Origin: Jiangella mangrovi
GTDB taxonomy: Bacteria > Actinomycetota > Actinomycetes > Jiangellales > Jiangellaceae
Direction of reading: 5' to 3'
Assembly: GCF_014204975.1 (NCBI RefSeq)
Contig: NZ_JACHMM010000001.1
Span: 4,960,001 to 5,024,000, forward strand
Length of the DNA stretch: 64,000 bases
The notes below the pieces were generated by a model. The model saw only the letters and a program-made list of their open reading frames with translations. It ran no database searches and was not told the DNA's origin. Below, one piece after another: positions 41,330-48,998 of the stretch (position 1 is the first letter of the stretch; each line of letters begins with the position of its first letter). The position numbers were made by a program, and so were the translations under genes.

Positions 41330-42644
41330 CGGTCTGCCGCTCGGTGTGGCCGCCGCGGTCGAGCACGCGGTCGATCGCGGCACCCAGCAGGCACACCACG
41401 GCGACGGTCCCGATGACGTGCGACACCATGCCGGTGTGCGGCACGAAGGCCAGGTAGACGTCCAGCGGCATCGGCCCGAGCACCAGGCGCCACAGCAGGT
41501 CGACGGCGTACTCCAGGCGCTGCGCCACGACGAACGCGAGCGCGAACAGCAGCATGGGCGCCAGGCCGGCGACGGCGAGCCGACGCAGGCCCTTGGCGAG
41601 GGCGCCGAACCGGTCGCCGAGGCCGCCGGTCAGCTCGTTGCCGACCTGCCGGGCCGGGGCGTGCATGCGCCGGACCAGCCCGCTGCGCGGCCGGCGGTGC
41701 GACGTGGCGCGGCGGCGCTCGGGATCGCGCAGCTGCTGCCCGTAGACGACGGCGCCCACCGTCAGCCAGGCGACCGGGATGACCAGCAGCGCGTCGGCCT
41801 GGCTGAGCAGCTCGAACAGCCACGTCGTCCCGACGTCGACGGCGTGGCCGACCGGCCCGAAGAAGTCGAGCACCGCCGCCCACCCGTCGGCGATGGCGCG
41901 GGCGACGCTGCGCTCCTGGATCCAGGTGATGGCGGCCTCTTGGTGGACGGCGAGCATGCGGGCCAGCGTGACGAGCCAGAGCACCTCGACGTACGCGGCC
42001 GCCCACGGGATCCACTTCATCGGCTTGCGCTGGGCGAGGATGCCCAGGCCGTAGCGCAGCACGATCGCGACCGCGACCAGCGCCAGTGCCAGCCAGCCAG
42101 TGGCGAGCGCCGTCCGGTCGACGTCGATGTCACCGGTCCCGAGCAGCGCGTCCGGGTTGTTGAACAGCTCGTCGGTGACGGCGGTGTTGATGAACCGGAA
42201 GACGTCCTCGGAGAGGTACCCGTAGGACGCGTAGATGGCCAGGAACGGCACCATGACACTGCCGAGGACGGTGAGGATGCTGGTGCGCGGCCTGCGGCCG
42301 ACTTGGTCGTCGTCGCCGATCGCCGCCGCCTCGTCGGCCGACGACTGCAGCGACGGCAGCGAGTGCCTCAGCGCGTACAGCGCCGCGATCAGCGCGCACA
42401 CCGCCGCGAGCGGCCCCAGCACCAGCACCAGAACGCCCAGCGTGCCGCTGATCTTGCTCAGCTCGATGGCCGCCCAGAGCGCGGCGTACCGGCCTGCCTC
42501 GCCGGCGAACAGGATGGCCAGCAGCACCGGCCAGTGCCGCACCAGCAGCTTCCCCGCCTGGAGGAGGACCGCGAAAACGTCGACCGCCGCCGAGCGCAGC
42601 GTCGCGACGACGCGCGAGCGGCTGGGGGTCTCGGTCACGGCCAT
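41316..42644 (-). CDS. Polytopic membrane protein of unknown function
   Basis: A 442-residue protein with about eight predicted membrane helices: W-P-V-L-L-A-I-L-F-A-G-E-A-G-R-Y-A near the start, then L-V-L-V-L-G-P-L-A-A-V and further segments at around 125, 180, 215, 270, 340 and 410. Between the helices it has cytoplasmic basic loops (R-D-P-E-R-R-R-A-T-S-H-R-R). I do not see transporter signatures. The start ATG has only a weak ribosome site. It converges with the three-gene operon and overlaps its end by 14 bases. An intergenic repeat field follows its start. No function can be assigned. Confidence 0.75.
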   Translation of the reverse strand: MAVTETPSRSRVVATLRSAAVDVFAVLLQAGKLLVRHWPVLLAILFAGEAGRYAALWAAIELSKISGTLGVLVLVLGPLAAVCALIAALYALRHSLPSLQSSADEAAAIGDDDQVGRRPRTSILTVLGSVMVPFLAIYASYGYLSEDVFRFINTAVTDELFNNPDALLGTGDIDVDRTALATGWLALALVAVAIVLRYGLGILAQRKPMKWIPWAAAYVEVLWLVTLARMLAVHQEAAITWIQERSVARAIADGWAAVLDFFGPVGHAVDVGTTWLFELLSQADALLVIPVAWLTVGAVVYGQQLRDPERRRATSHRRPRSGLVRRMHAPARQVGNELTGGLGDRFGALAKGLRRLAVAGLAPMLLFALAFVVAQRLEYAVDLLWRLVLGPMPLDVYLAFVPHTGMVSHVIGTVAVVCLLGAAIDRVLDRGGHTERQTVRIR

Positions 42645-42682
42645 CGAGCTGAGAATAGGGCCTCCGCACGGCTGACGCCCCC

Positions 42683-42732
42683 GATGGTGGGCGGTTTGGT
42701 GGCGCTATGGCCCCACCAAACCATCCGCCATC
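42683..42732. repeat. Intergenic hairpin with 20-base arms
   Basis: Left arm 42683-42702 and right arm 42713-42732, 17 of 20 positions Watson-Crick (two others G-U if transcribed), 10-base loop. Unknown role. Confidence 0.6.
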
Positions 42733-42749
42733 CCGCTCAACCAAGGCCG

Positions 42750-42772
42750 GGCGCCGTGCTCGGCACGGTGCC
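42750..42772. repeat. Small hairpin GGCGCCGTG/CACGGTGCC
   Basis: Nine-base arms (42750-42758 and 42764-42772) with one mismatch and a 5-base loop. Part of the repeat field between 42683 and 42927. Confidence 0.45.
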
Positions 42773-42837
42773 GCTCCCACGGCGCTCCTCACTCGCATGG
42801 AGAGCACGTCACCGCGCGGGGACCGGTTGGGGCCCGG

Positions 42838-42927
42838 CTTGGCACGCCAGGGCGTCGTGCTTGGCACGCTGGACGTGACCTATCACGCCCGACTCGCCCC
42901 TTTTGTGGAGCGCCCCGGCGTGCCAAG
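42838..42927. repeat. Inverted repeat with CTTGGCACG units
   Basis: Seventeen-base arms at 42838-42854 and 42911-42927 differ at one position. The decamer CTTGGCACGC occurs directly at 42838 and 42860 and inverted at 42918. The same CTTGGCNCG unit organises the repeat at 51124-51219. Confidence 0.65.
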
Positions 42928-43041
42928 ACTCCTCGCGGGGTGCGCCTCACTCGCTCGGGGAACACGTCCCCGGCCGCCGCGATCGACCATGCGGCGAGTG
43001 AGGACCGCCCGCACGAGTGCGGTCGACGACGAGGGCGAGCA

Positions 43042-43776
43042 TCAGCTTGCGCCCTCGCCGACGGTGACCGTCGCCCGGAGCGGGAGGTGGTCGGAGCCGG
43101 GACGATCGAGAACCGCAGCGGACACCGTCAGCCCAGGAGCGGCGACCACGTAGTCGATCGGCTCGGTGGGGGCGCTCGCCGGGTACGACGGCTCCGGCGC
43201 CGAGGGGCGGACGAGCACGGAGCCGTCGGCCGGAACCCACGACGAGGCCGCGGTGTTGAAGTCGCCGCAGATCAGCCAGGGTGCGTCGAGGCCGCCGACC
43301 AGCTCGAGCAGCCGTCCCAGCCCGGCTGATCGTGCGGGGGCCGAGCGGCGGGGCAGGTGGGTGCTGCCGACCCAGAGCCCGTCCGGCCCGATGCCCAGTT
43401 TCACCAGCAGCACGCTGCGCGCCTCGGACGACTCCGAGCCGTCATAGGGGCGCGGCGGCCACCGGAGCTGCCACTGCTGCACCGCCAGGATCCGCGCCTT
43501 GACCAGCAGCGCGTTGCCGTAGCCGCCGCGCGGGCCGTCGTCGTCGCCGTAGTGGACGGTGGGCGGGAAGACCCAGGAGAACCCGAACCGCGACGCCAGC
43601 CCCGCGAGCGACTCCACCGCACCCCACCGCTCGTCGACCTCGACGAGGGAGACGATCTGCGGGTCCGTCTCGGCGATGACAGCGGCGACGGCGTCCGCGT
43701 TCGGCCCGCCGGGCCGGTCGCCGTCCTCGTCGCGCCAGGAGTGGATGTTCCAGTGCAGGACCCGGGTCGCAGCCAT
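43042..43776 (-). CDS. Endonuclease/exonuclease/phosphatase (EEP) family protein
   Basis: A 244-residue metal-dependent hydrolase. EEP motifs: H-W-N-I-H-S-W near the N-terminus (metal-binding Asn), L-V-E-V-D with the metal-binding glutamate near 45, S-T-H-L-P-R, C-G-D-F-N with the Asp/Asn pair near 172, and S-D-H-L-P-L near the C-terminus with the catalytic histidine. The family covers DNases, phosphodiesterases and sphingomyelinases; the substrate here is open. There is no signal peptide, so it is cytoplasmic. ATG 43776 diverges from the shikimate-dehydrogenase-like gene at 43816. Confidence 0.88.
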   Translation of the reverse strand: MAATRVLHWNIHSWRDEDGDRPGGPNADAVAAVIAETDPQIVSLVEVDERWGAVESLAGLASRFGFSWVFPPTVHYGDDDGPRGGYGNALLVKARILAVQQWQLRWPPRPYDGSESSEARSVLLVKLGIGPDGLWVGSTHLPRRSAPARSAGLGRLLELVGGLDAPWLICGDFNTAASSWVPADGSVLVRPSAPEPSYPASAPTEPIDYVVAAPGLTVSAAVLDRPGSDHLPLRATVTVGEGAS

Positions 43777-43815
43777 CGCCGGTCACGCTAGCCGACCCGC
43801 CGTAGATTGGGCCGC

Positions 43816-44745
43816 GTGACGCACGACGGCCGCGTGATCGCCCCCGAGGACCTCGCGACGTGGAGCGACGGCGGACGGCGGCTGGTCGCGTTCGTCGGCG
43901 TCGACACCAGCGGGTCGCGGATCCACCAGGAGTTCCCGGCGTGGGCCGCGCGGCTCGGCCGGCCGGAGTGGGTGCTGCGCGGCGTCGACCTGCCGACCAC
44001 CACCCCAGCCGCCACCTACCGCGACCTCGTCGACGCCATTGCCGCCAACCCACAGATCGCCGGCGCCGTCGTCACCAGCCACAAGCTCCGCCTGTACCGG
44101 GCCGCGGCCGCGCGGCTGCGGAGCATCGACGCCTTCGCGGAGCTGACGCTCGAGGTCAACGCGCTCGCCCGGCGCGACGACGGCGTCGGCGGCGGTGTCG
44201 TCGACGGGTTCGCCCGCGACCCGCTCGCGCTGGCCGCCGTCGTGCACCGGCTCGACCCCGCCGGCCGCGACGTCGTCGTCTACGGGGCGGGCGGGGCCGG
44301 GACGGCGCTGCTGCTCGCCCTGACGCTGGACGAGTCGCGCCGGCCGCGCACCATCACCGTCATCGACAGCGACGACGGCGCCCTGGCCGCGTTCCGCGCC
44401 ACCGCGGACCGGTGCGGCCTCCTGGACGACCGCCTCCACCTGCTCGCCGCCGGCGACGGCGACAGCGACAGCGCCACGACCCGCATCCCCGAGCACGCGC
44501 TCGTCGTCAACGCGACCGGGCTGGGCAAGGACAGGCCCGGGTCTCCCCTGCCGCCCGGCACGGTGCTCCCGGCATCGGCGACGGCGTGGGACTTCAACTA
44601 CCGCGGCGACCTCACGTTCCTCGCCGACGCCCGCGCGCAGGGCGCCACCGCCGTCGACGGCTGGGACTACTTCGTCGCCGGGTGGGCCGCGGCGCTGACG
44701 GCGATCGCCGGCGTCCCGTTCACCGCGGGCATGCTGCCCGACTGA
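43816..44745 (+). CDS. Shikimate dehydrogenase family protein
   Basis: A 309-residue protein with the two-domain AroE-like layout. An N-terminal substrate-side domain carries A-G-A-V-V-T-S-H-K-L (AroE: V-T-x-P-x-K, so the proline is replaced and the lysine kept). A Rossmann domain follows with V-V-Y-G-A-G-G-A-G-T (near 155) and N-A-T-G-L-G. The N-terminal half differs from true AroE, so a related quinate- or sugar-acid-type role is possible. GTG 43816 is chosen because TAGATT (43803-43808) lies 7 bases before it, a leaderless pattern. It stands alone with no aromatic-pathway neighbours. Confidence 0.85.
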   Translation: MTHDGRVIAPEDLATWSDGGRRLVAFVGVDTSGSRIHQEFPAWAARLGRPEWVLRGVDLPTTTPAATYRDLVDAIAANPQIAGAVVTSHKLRLYRAAAARLRSIDAFAELTLEVNALARRDDGVGGGVVDGFARDPLALAAVVHRLDPAGRDVVVYGAGGAGTALLLALTLDESRRPRTITVIDSDDGALAAFRATADRCGLLDDRLHLLAAGDGDSDSATTRIPEHALVVNATGLGKDRPGSPLPPGTVLPASATAWDFNYRGDLTFLADARAQGATAVDGWDYFVAGWAAALTAIAGVPFTAGMLPD

Positions 44746-44773
44746 GCTCAGGGCAGCTGCCCGGCTGAACCGC

Positions 44774-45391
44774 TCAGGGCAGGGAGGCGAGCAGCCCGAA
44801 CGCCTCGCGGGCGGCGGCGAGCACCCGCGGCGCGTACTGCGCGGGCGGCGCGCCGGACAGCGTCGCCCGGCGGAAGGCCCCGATGACGGCGCCGTGGGCG
44901 GCGATCAGCGCCTCGGCGACCACCTGCGGGCGCAGGTCGTCGCCGTCGCCGTCGACCCCCAGCTCCAGCGCGATGTGCGAGCTCAGCGTCGACGCGTATC
45001 GGGCGAGGATCTGCCGCTCGCGGGCCTGCAGCGCCGGGCTGTCGGTGACCAGCCGGGCGAGCACCGCGTGCCGTTCCTGCCGGGCCGGGTCGTCGCCGAA
45101 GCCGGCGTAGCGGTCCAGCAGGAACGCGGCCACCGCGGCCGCGACCGGCGTGCCGGGCGGCCTGGCGCCGACGGCGTCGACCAGCGCCGACTCGAACGCC
45201 TCGTCGCCGCTGTAGACGAGGTCCTCCTTGGTCGCGAAGTGGTTGAACACCGTCTTCTCGGTGACGCCCACGACCCGGGCCACCTCGGCGACGGAGACAG
45301 CCTCGAACCCGCGCTCGGCGAACAGCCGCAGCGCCGTCGCCGCGATCTGCTCGCGCGTGCGCTGCTTGCGCTCCGCCCGTACTCCCACCAT
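44774..45391 (-). CDS. TetR-family regulator divergent from the esterase
   Basis: A 205-residue repressor with the N-terminal helix-turn-helix R-E-Q-I-A-A-T-A-L-R-L-F-A-E-R-G-F, then V-T-E-K-T-V-F-N-H-F-A-T-K-E-D-L-V. The C-terminal domain has A-L-I-A-A-H-G-A-V-I-G-A-F-R, as in the TetR_C subgroups of antibiotic and drug regulators. The palindrome TACAGT-C-ACTGTA at 45423-45435 between it and the esterase is the likely operator for both genes. Confidence 0.9.
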   Translation of the reverse strand: MVGVRAERKQRTREQIAATALRLFAERGFEAVSVAEVARVVGVTEKTVFNHFATKEDLVYSGDEAFESALVDAVGARPPGTPVAAAVAAFLLDRYAGFGDDPARQERHAVLARLVTDSPALQARERQILARYASTLSSHIALELGVDGDGDDLRPQVVAEALIAAHGAVIGAFRRATLSGAPPAQYAPRVLAAAREAFGLLASLP

Positions 45392-45422
45392 GCCCGTGAA
45401 ACCCCGCGATCCCAGCCTTCGT

Positions 45423-45435
45423 TACAGTCACTGTA
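45423..45435. promoter_or_regulatory. Putative TetR operator TACAGT-C-ACTGTA
   Basis: Perfect 6-base-arm palindrome in the spacer between the divergent TetR and esterase genes, 22 bases from the esterase ATG. Confidence 0.55.
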
Positions 45436-45457
45436 GTCAACGCAGAGGAGCCCGCCG

Positions 45458-46432
45458 ATGCCCGTCCTCCCCGAACTCCACCCGATGGTGTCCCGGATCG
45501 CCCAGGCGCGCCAGTTCCCGGCCGACCCCGCGCAGAGCGTCGCCGACCGACGCGCCGCCATCCACCGCGGCATGGACCAGCGCGCGGCCACGGTCACGCT
45601 CCCCGCGCCCGCGCTGGTCACCCACCGCGACCACACCATCACGGCCGACGACGGCGGCAGCATCGACCTCCGCTCCTATCACCCGGGCGGCGAGCCGGCG
45701 GGCGACGAGCAGCCGCGCCCCGGGCACGTCTACGTCCACGGCGGCGGCTGGTGGCTCGGCACACTCGACCACCGCGACGCGCTCCTCGCCCGTCGGGCCG
45801 TCAGCACCGGCAGCGTGGTCGTCTCCGTCGCCCATCGGCCGGCGCCCGAGCGCCGCTACCCCGTCCCCGCCGAGGACGTGTACGCGGCCCTGAGCTGGGT
45901 CGCCGCCCACGCTGACACGTTTCAGGTCGATCCGGGGCGGCTGTCGATCGGCGGCGACTCCTCCGGCGCCAACCTCGCCGCCGCAGCCGTCCTGATGGCC
46001 CGCGACCGTGGCGGTCCGCGGCCGGCCGCGCAGGTGCTCGAGATCCCGGTGCTCGACCTCACCCTCGCCCACGCCGAACGCGAGGCCGACCCGGACGCCG
46101 TCGTCCTCACCTACGACGAGCTGGCCGAGAACATCGAGCGGTACTGCGACCCGGACCGCCGCGGCGAGCCGTACGCCTCGCCGCTGCTCTCGCCCGACCT
46201 GAGCGGCCTCCCGCCGACGCTGATCATGACCGCCGAGTTCGACGTCCTCCGCGGCGACGGCCGCGCCTACGCCGAGCGGCTGGCCGCCGCCCGCGTGCCC
46301 GTCACGCTGCACGAGTGGGCCGGTCACGTCCACGGCTCGCACGACATGACCGCCGTCGTCGCGTCCGCCCGCGACTGGCAGGGCGAGGTCGACGACTTCC
46401 TCCGGACGGTCACAGCCACCGCGGCGCGGTGA
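45458..46432 (+). CDS. Alpha/beta-hydrolase esterase (hormone-sensitive lipase family)
   Basis: A 324-residue cytoplasmic esterase. The oxyanion motif V-H-G-G-G-W-W is near 90, and the nucleophile motif G-G-D-S-S-G-A-N has its serine near 168. The acid is in E-F-D-V-L-R near 262 and the histidine in H-V-H-G-S-H near 293; this is the typical HSL triad. ATG 45458 has AGAGGAG seven bases before. It diverges from a TetR gene, so it is probably induced by an ester or its product. The 3' end overlaps the maleylpyruvate-isomerase gene by 23 bases on the opposite strand. It includes TGACACGTTTCA (45913), a near copy of the repeated palindrome. Confidence 0.92.
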   Translation: MPVLPELHPMVSRIAQARQFPADPAQSVADRRAAIHRGMDQRAATVTLPAPALVTHRDHTITADDGGSIDLRSYHPGGEPAGDEQPRPGHVYVHGGGWWLGTLDHRDALLARRAVSTGSVVVSVAHRPAPERRYPVPAEDVYAALSWVAAHADTFQVDPGRLSIGGDSSGANLAAAAVLMARDRGGPRPAAQVLEIPVLDLTLAHAEREADPDAVVLTYDELAENIERYCDPDRRGEPYASPLLSPDLSGLPPTLIMTAEFDVLRGDGRAYAERLAAARVPVTLHEWAGHVHGSHDMTAVVASARDWQGEVDDFLRTVTATAAR

Positions 46433-47063
46433 AGCCGGGACCGCCGACGCCACCGGCCGAACGGCCGGTCGCCCAGGCCGCCAGCCGCGCCAGCGCCGGC
46501 ACCGCGTCGGGACGTCGCGACCACGTCCCCGTCACGTCCGCCAGCAACCGCCCGAGGAAGTCGGCGGGCAGGTCCTCGAACCGGCCGCCGTTGCCGAGGT
46601 CGACGGCGTGCAGCCAGACCTCGCGGGCCCGCATCCACGCCGTCTCCGCGGCCGGCACCTCGCGTCCCTGCGCCGTCCGAACCGTCGCCGCCCACCGGTC
46701 CGGCGGCAGGTCGCGCCACTCGACGTTGAGGTGGACGGCGGAGTGCTCGGCCAGGTTGCGCAGCGCGTTCGGCGTCAGCGTGGCGCCGAACTCGATCTCG
46801 TGGGCGCGCGCCGACGGCGACGGGTACATCGGGGTCTCGACGCCGGTCGCGGCCCAGGTGACGAGCCGGCTGAGCGCCCGCGCGTTGTAGCCGACGTGCG
46901 CGACGACATGGGCGCGGGTCCAGCCGGGCAGCAGCGACGGCTCGCCCAGCGCGTCGTCGGGCAGCTCCTTCAGCTTGCGCAGGAAGTACGCCGTCCCGCG
47001 CCGGGCGAGCAGCAGGTCGGCCACGATCGCCGGATCGGTGGTGCGGTCGGTCCGCGCAGCCAT
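46410..47063 (-). CDS. Mycothiol-dependent maleylpyruvate isomerase
   Basis: A 217-residue DinB-like metalloenzyme. The zinc ligands of the family are recognisable: H-V-V-A-H-V-G-Y-N near 50 and the later E-V-W-L-H-A-V-D pair (E-x-x-x-H), matching the H/E/H pattern of the Corynebacterium enzyme. It converts maleylpyruvate to fumarylpyruvate using mycothiol. The gene ends the gentisate operon, 8 bases after the fumarylpyruvate-hydrolase stop. Its 3' end overlaps the esterase gene by 23 bases. Confidence 0.88.
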   Translation of the reverse strand: MAARTDRTTDPAIVADLLLARRGTAYFLRKLKELPDDALGEPSLLPGWTRAHVVAHVGYNARALSRLVTWAATGVETPMYPSPSARAHEIEFGATLTPNALRNLAEHSAVHLNVEWRDLPPDRWAATVRTAQGREVPAAETAWMRAREVWLHAVDLGNGGRFEDLPADFLGRLLADVTGTWSRRPDAVPALARLAAWATGRSAGGVGGPGFTAPRWL

Positions 47064-47070
47064 CGAGCGC

Positions 47071-47886
47071 TCAGCCGCCGACCACGTTGCGCAGCGACCC
47101 GAGCCCTTCGATCGCCGTCTCGACCACGTCGCCGGGCCGCAGGTAGACCGGCGGCTTGCGCGCGTGGCCGACCCCGCCCGGCGTGCCGGTCGCGATGACG
47201 TCGCCGGGCGCCAGCGGCAGGAACCGCGACACGTAGCCGATCAGCTCGGCCGGCGAGAACACCAGGTCCGCCGTCGACGAGTCCTGCACGAGCGAGCCGT
47301 TCACCGTCGTCGTGATGCGCCCGTCGGTGAACGCGTCGGCCGTGGTCAGCCAGGGTCCGAGCGGCGTCGTGCCGGCGAAGTTCTTGCCCGGCAGCCACTG
47401 CGTCGTGTGGTACTGGTAGTCGCGCAGCGTCACGTCGTTCAGGACGGCGTACCCGGCGATCGCCGCCTCGGCCTCCGCGGCACTCGCCTCGAAGACGCGA
47501 GCGCCGACGACGACGGCCAGCTCGGCCTCCCAGTCCAGCGCGGCCGAGTGCGCCGACCAGCGGATCGGGTCGTACGGGCCGATCAGCGTCTCGGGGTACT
47601 TCGGGAACAGCGTCGGGTGTTCGGGCAGCTCGCGGCCCATCTCCTTGATGTGATTGCGGTAGTTGAGCCCGACGCAGAGCACCTTGCCCGGCCGCGGCAC
47701 GACCGGTGCGAGCGCGTCCAACGCGAGCTGCTCGCCGTCGGCGCCCGCCGCGACCTCCCGCCACGACGGGTCCGTCAGCAGCGACCCCACGTCCGGGACG
47801 CCGTCGATCACCGTCAGGCCGTCATCGTCGACGACGGCGGCAGCCGTCCCGCCGCCGTCGCCCACCCGTACCGTCGCCAGCCTCAT
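47071..47886 (-). CDS. Fumarylpyruvate hydrolase (FAH family)
   Basis: A 271-residue enzyme of the fumarylacetoacetase fold. It has the motifs V-G-L-N-Y-R-N-H (near 93), P-E-T-L-I-G-P, D-W-E-A-E-L-A-V-V-V-G (metal ligands Glu/Glu near 140) and D-V-T-L-R-D-Y-Q. It cuts fumarylpyruvate to fumarate and pyruvate, the last step of the gentisate route. The start overlaps the gentisate dioxygenase stop by 4 bases (ATGA). Context, not sequence alone, separates it from other FAH members. Confidence 0.9.
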   Translation of the reverse strand: MRLATVRVGDGGGTAAAVVDDDGLTVIDGVPDVGSLLTDPSWREVAAGADGEQLALDALAPVVPRPGKVLCVGLNYRNHIKEMGRELPEHPTLFPKYPETLIGPYDPIRWSAHSAALDWEAELAVVVGARVFEASAAEAEAAIAGYAVLNDVTLRDYQYHTTQWLPGKNFAGTTPLGPWLTTADAFTDGRITTTVNGSLVQDSSTADLVFSPAELIGYVSRFLPLAPGDVIATGTPGGVGHARKPPVYLRPGDVVETAIEGLGSLRNVVGG

Positions 47887-48959
47887 GACTCGTCCTCCGG
47901 GATCCAGGTGCGGGCGAAGCCGAGCCGGTCGATGATCGGCCCGTCGTTGAACCGGAACAGGTCCAGCTGGGTGTCGGCCCGCAGCGACCACGCGGCCCAC
48001 GACGGGACGGTGAACAGGTCGCCGGTCGCAAGCTGCCGCTCCTCGCCGCCGAGCACGACCGAGCCGCTGCCCTCGAAGACCTGCCAGACCGACGAGCCGA
48101 CCTCGTGCCGCGCCCTGGTCGCCGTCCCCGCCCGCAGCCGGTGGAACTCCGCGCGGATCGTCGGCATGACGTCGCCGCCGGTGGTCGGGTTGACGTAGCG
48201 GATCGCGGCGTGGCCCTGCTCGACCGTCGCCGGGTGGCCCTCGTCCTCGAGCGCGAGCTGCTCGGTGAGTGCGCGGTCGGTGTGCTCCCAGCGGTACGCG
48301 GCCAGCGGCGAGCTGACCCGCTGGTCCAGCTCCGACAGCGGCCGCAGCCCGGGGTGCGCCCACAGCCGCTCCGACCGCGAGACCGGCGGCGACGCCTCGT
48401 CGGTCACGCGCTCGGACCCGAACTCGAAGAAGCCGACGTCGGAGTAGTGCGTGAACGGGATGTCGAGCCCGTCGATCCAGGCCATCGGCTGGTCGGTGTC
48501 GTTGTGGTGGCCGTGGAAGTGCCAGCCCGGCGTCAGCAGGAAGTCGCCGCGGCGCATCGCGACCGGGTCGCCGTTGACGACCGTCCAGACGCCCTCGCCC
48601 TCGACGACGAACCGGAACGCGTTCTGGCTGTGCCGGTGCTCGGGCGCGGTCTCGTGCGGGCCGAGGTACTGGATGGCGCACCACAGCGTCGGCGTCGCGT
48701 ACGCCGTGCCGGGCAGACCCGGGTTGACCAGCGCGATCGCCCGCCGCTCTCCCCCGCGCCCGACGGGGACGAGGTCGCCCGCGCGCTCGGCCAGCCGGTG
48801 CAGCGTCTTCCAGCGCCACACGTGCGCCTTCGCGGACGGCGCCGGCACCAGCGGCATCAGGTCGTTCAGCTGGGTCCAGAGCGGCGTGAGGTCGTTGGCC
48901 TCGAAGTCGGCGTAGAGCTGCTTCAGCTCCGCCTCCTCGTCCGGCTGCAGATCGGTCAT
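47883..48959 (-). CDS. Gentisate 1,2-dioxygenase
   Basis: A 358-residue bicupin. The first cupin has the iron site E-H-R-H-S-Q-N-A-F-R-F-V-V-E-G near 107-121 and the second P-G-W-H-F-H-G-H-H-N near 145. A later domain (V-G-S-S-V-W-Q-V-F-E-G) gives the second barrel. It opens gentisate between C1 and C2 to maleylpyruvate. Length matches other gentisate dioxygenases (about 350-380). ATG 48959 has AGGAGAGG eight bases upstream. Followed by the isomerase and hydrolase genes of the same pathway; the hydroxylase gene is upstream. Confidence 0.93.
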   Translation of the reverse strand: MTDLQPDEEAELKQLYADFEANDLTPLWTQLNDLMPLVPAPSAKAHVWRWKTLHRLAERAGDLVPVGRGGERRAIALVNPGLPGTAYATPTLWCAIQYLGPHETAPEHRHSQNAFRFVVEGEGVWTVVNGDPVAMRRGDFLLTPGWHFHGHHNDTDQPMAWIDGLDIPFTHYSDVGFFEFGSERVTDEASPPVSRSERLWAHPGLRPLSELDQRVSSPLAAYRWEHTDRALTEQLALEDEGHPATVEQGHAAIRYVNPTTGGDVMPTIRAEFHRLRAGTATRARHEVGSSVWQVFEGSGSVVLGGEERQLATGDLFTVPSWAAWSLRADTQLDLFRFNDGPIIDRLGFARTWIPEDES

Positions 48960-48998
48960 CGGGGTGTCCTCTCCTTGGAACGTGTCAACAGCCGGGGG

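Larger units (their letters stand above)
42645..43041. other. 397-base spacer with several intergenic hairpins
   Basis: No convincing gene lies here; a short open frame at 42707-43153 has no ribosome site and no recognisable sequence. The spacer holds a 20-base-arm hairpin (42683-42732), a 9-base-arm hairpin (42750-42772) and a 17-base inverted repeat with CTTGGCACG units (42838-42927). It separates the divergent membrane protein from the end of the convergent EEP gene. Confidence 0.7.

Noticed and set aside
42707..43153. Small plus-strand open frame in the repeat spacer
   Set aside because: No ribosome site or promoter, no similarity I recognise, and it overlaps hairpins and the end of the EEP gene.
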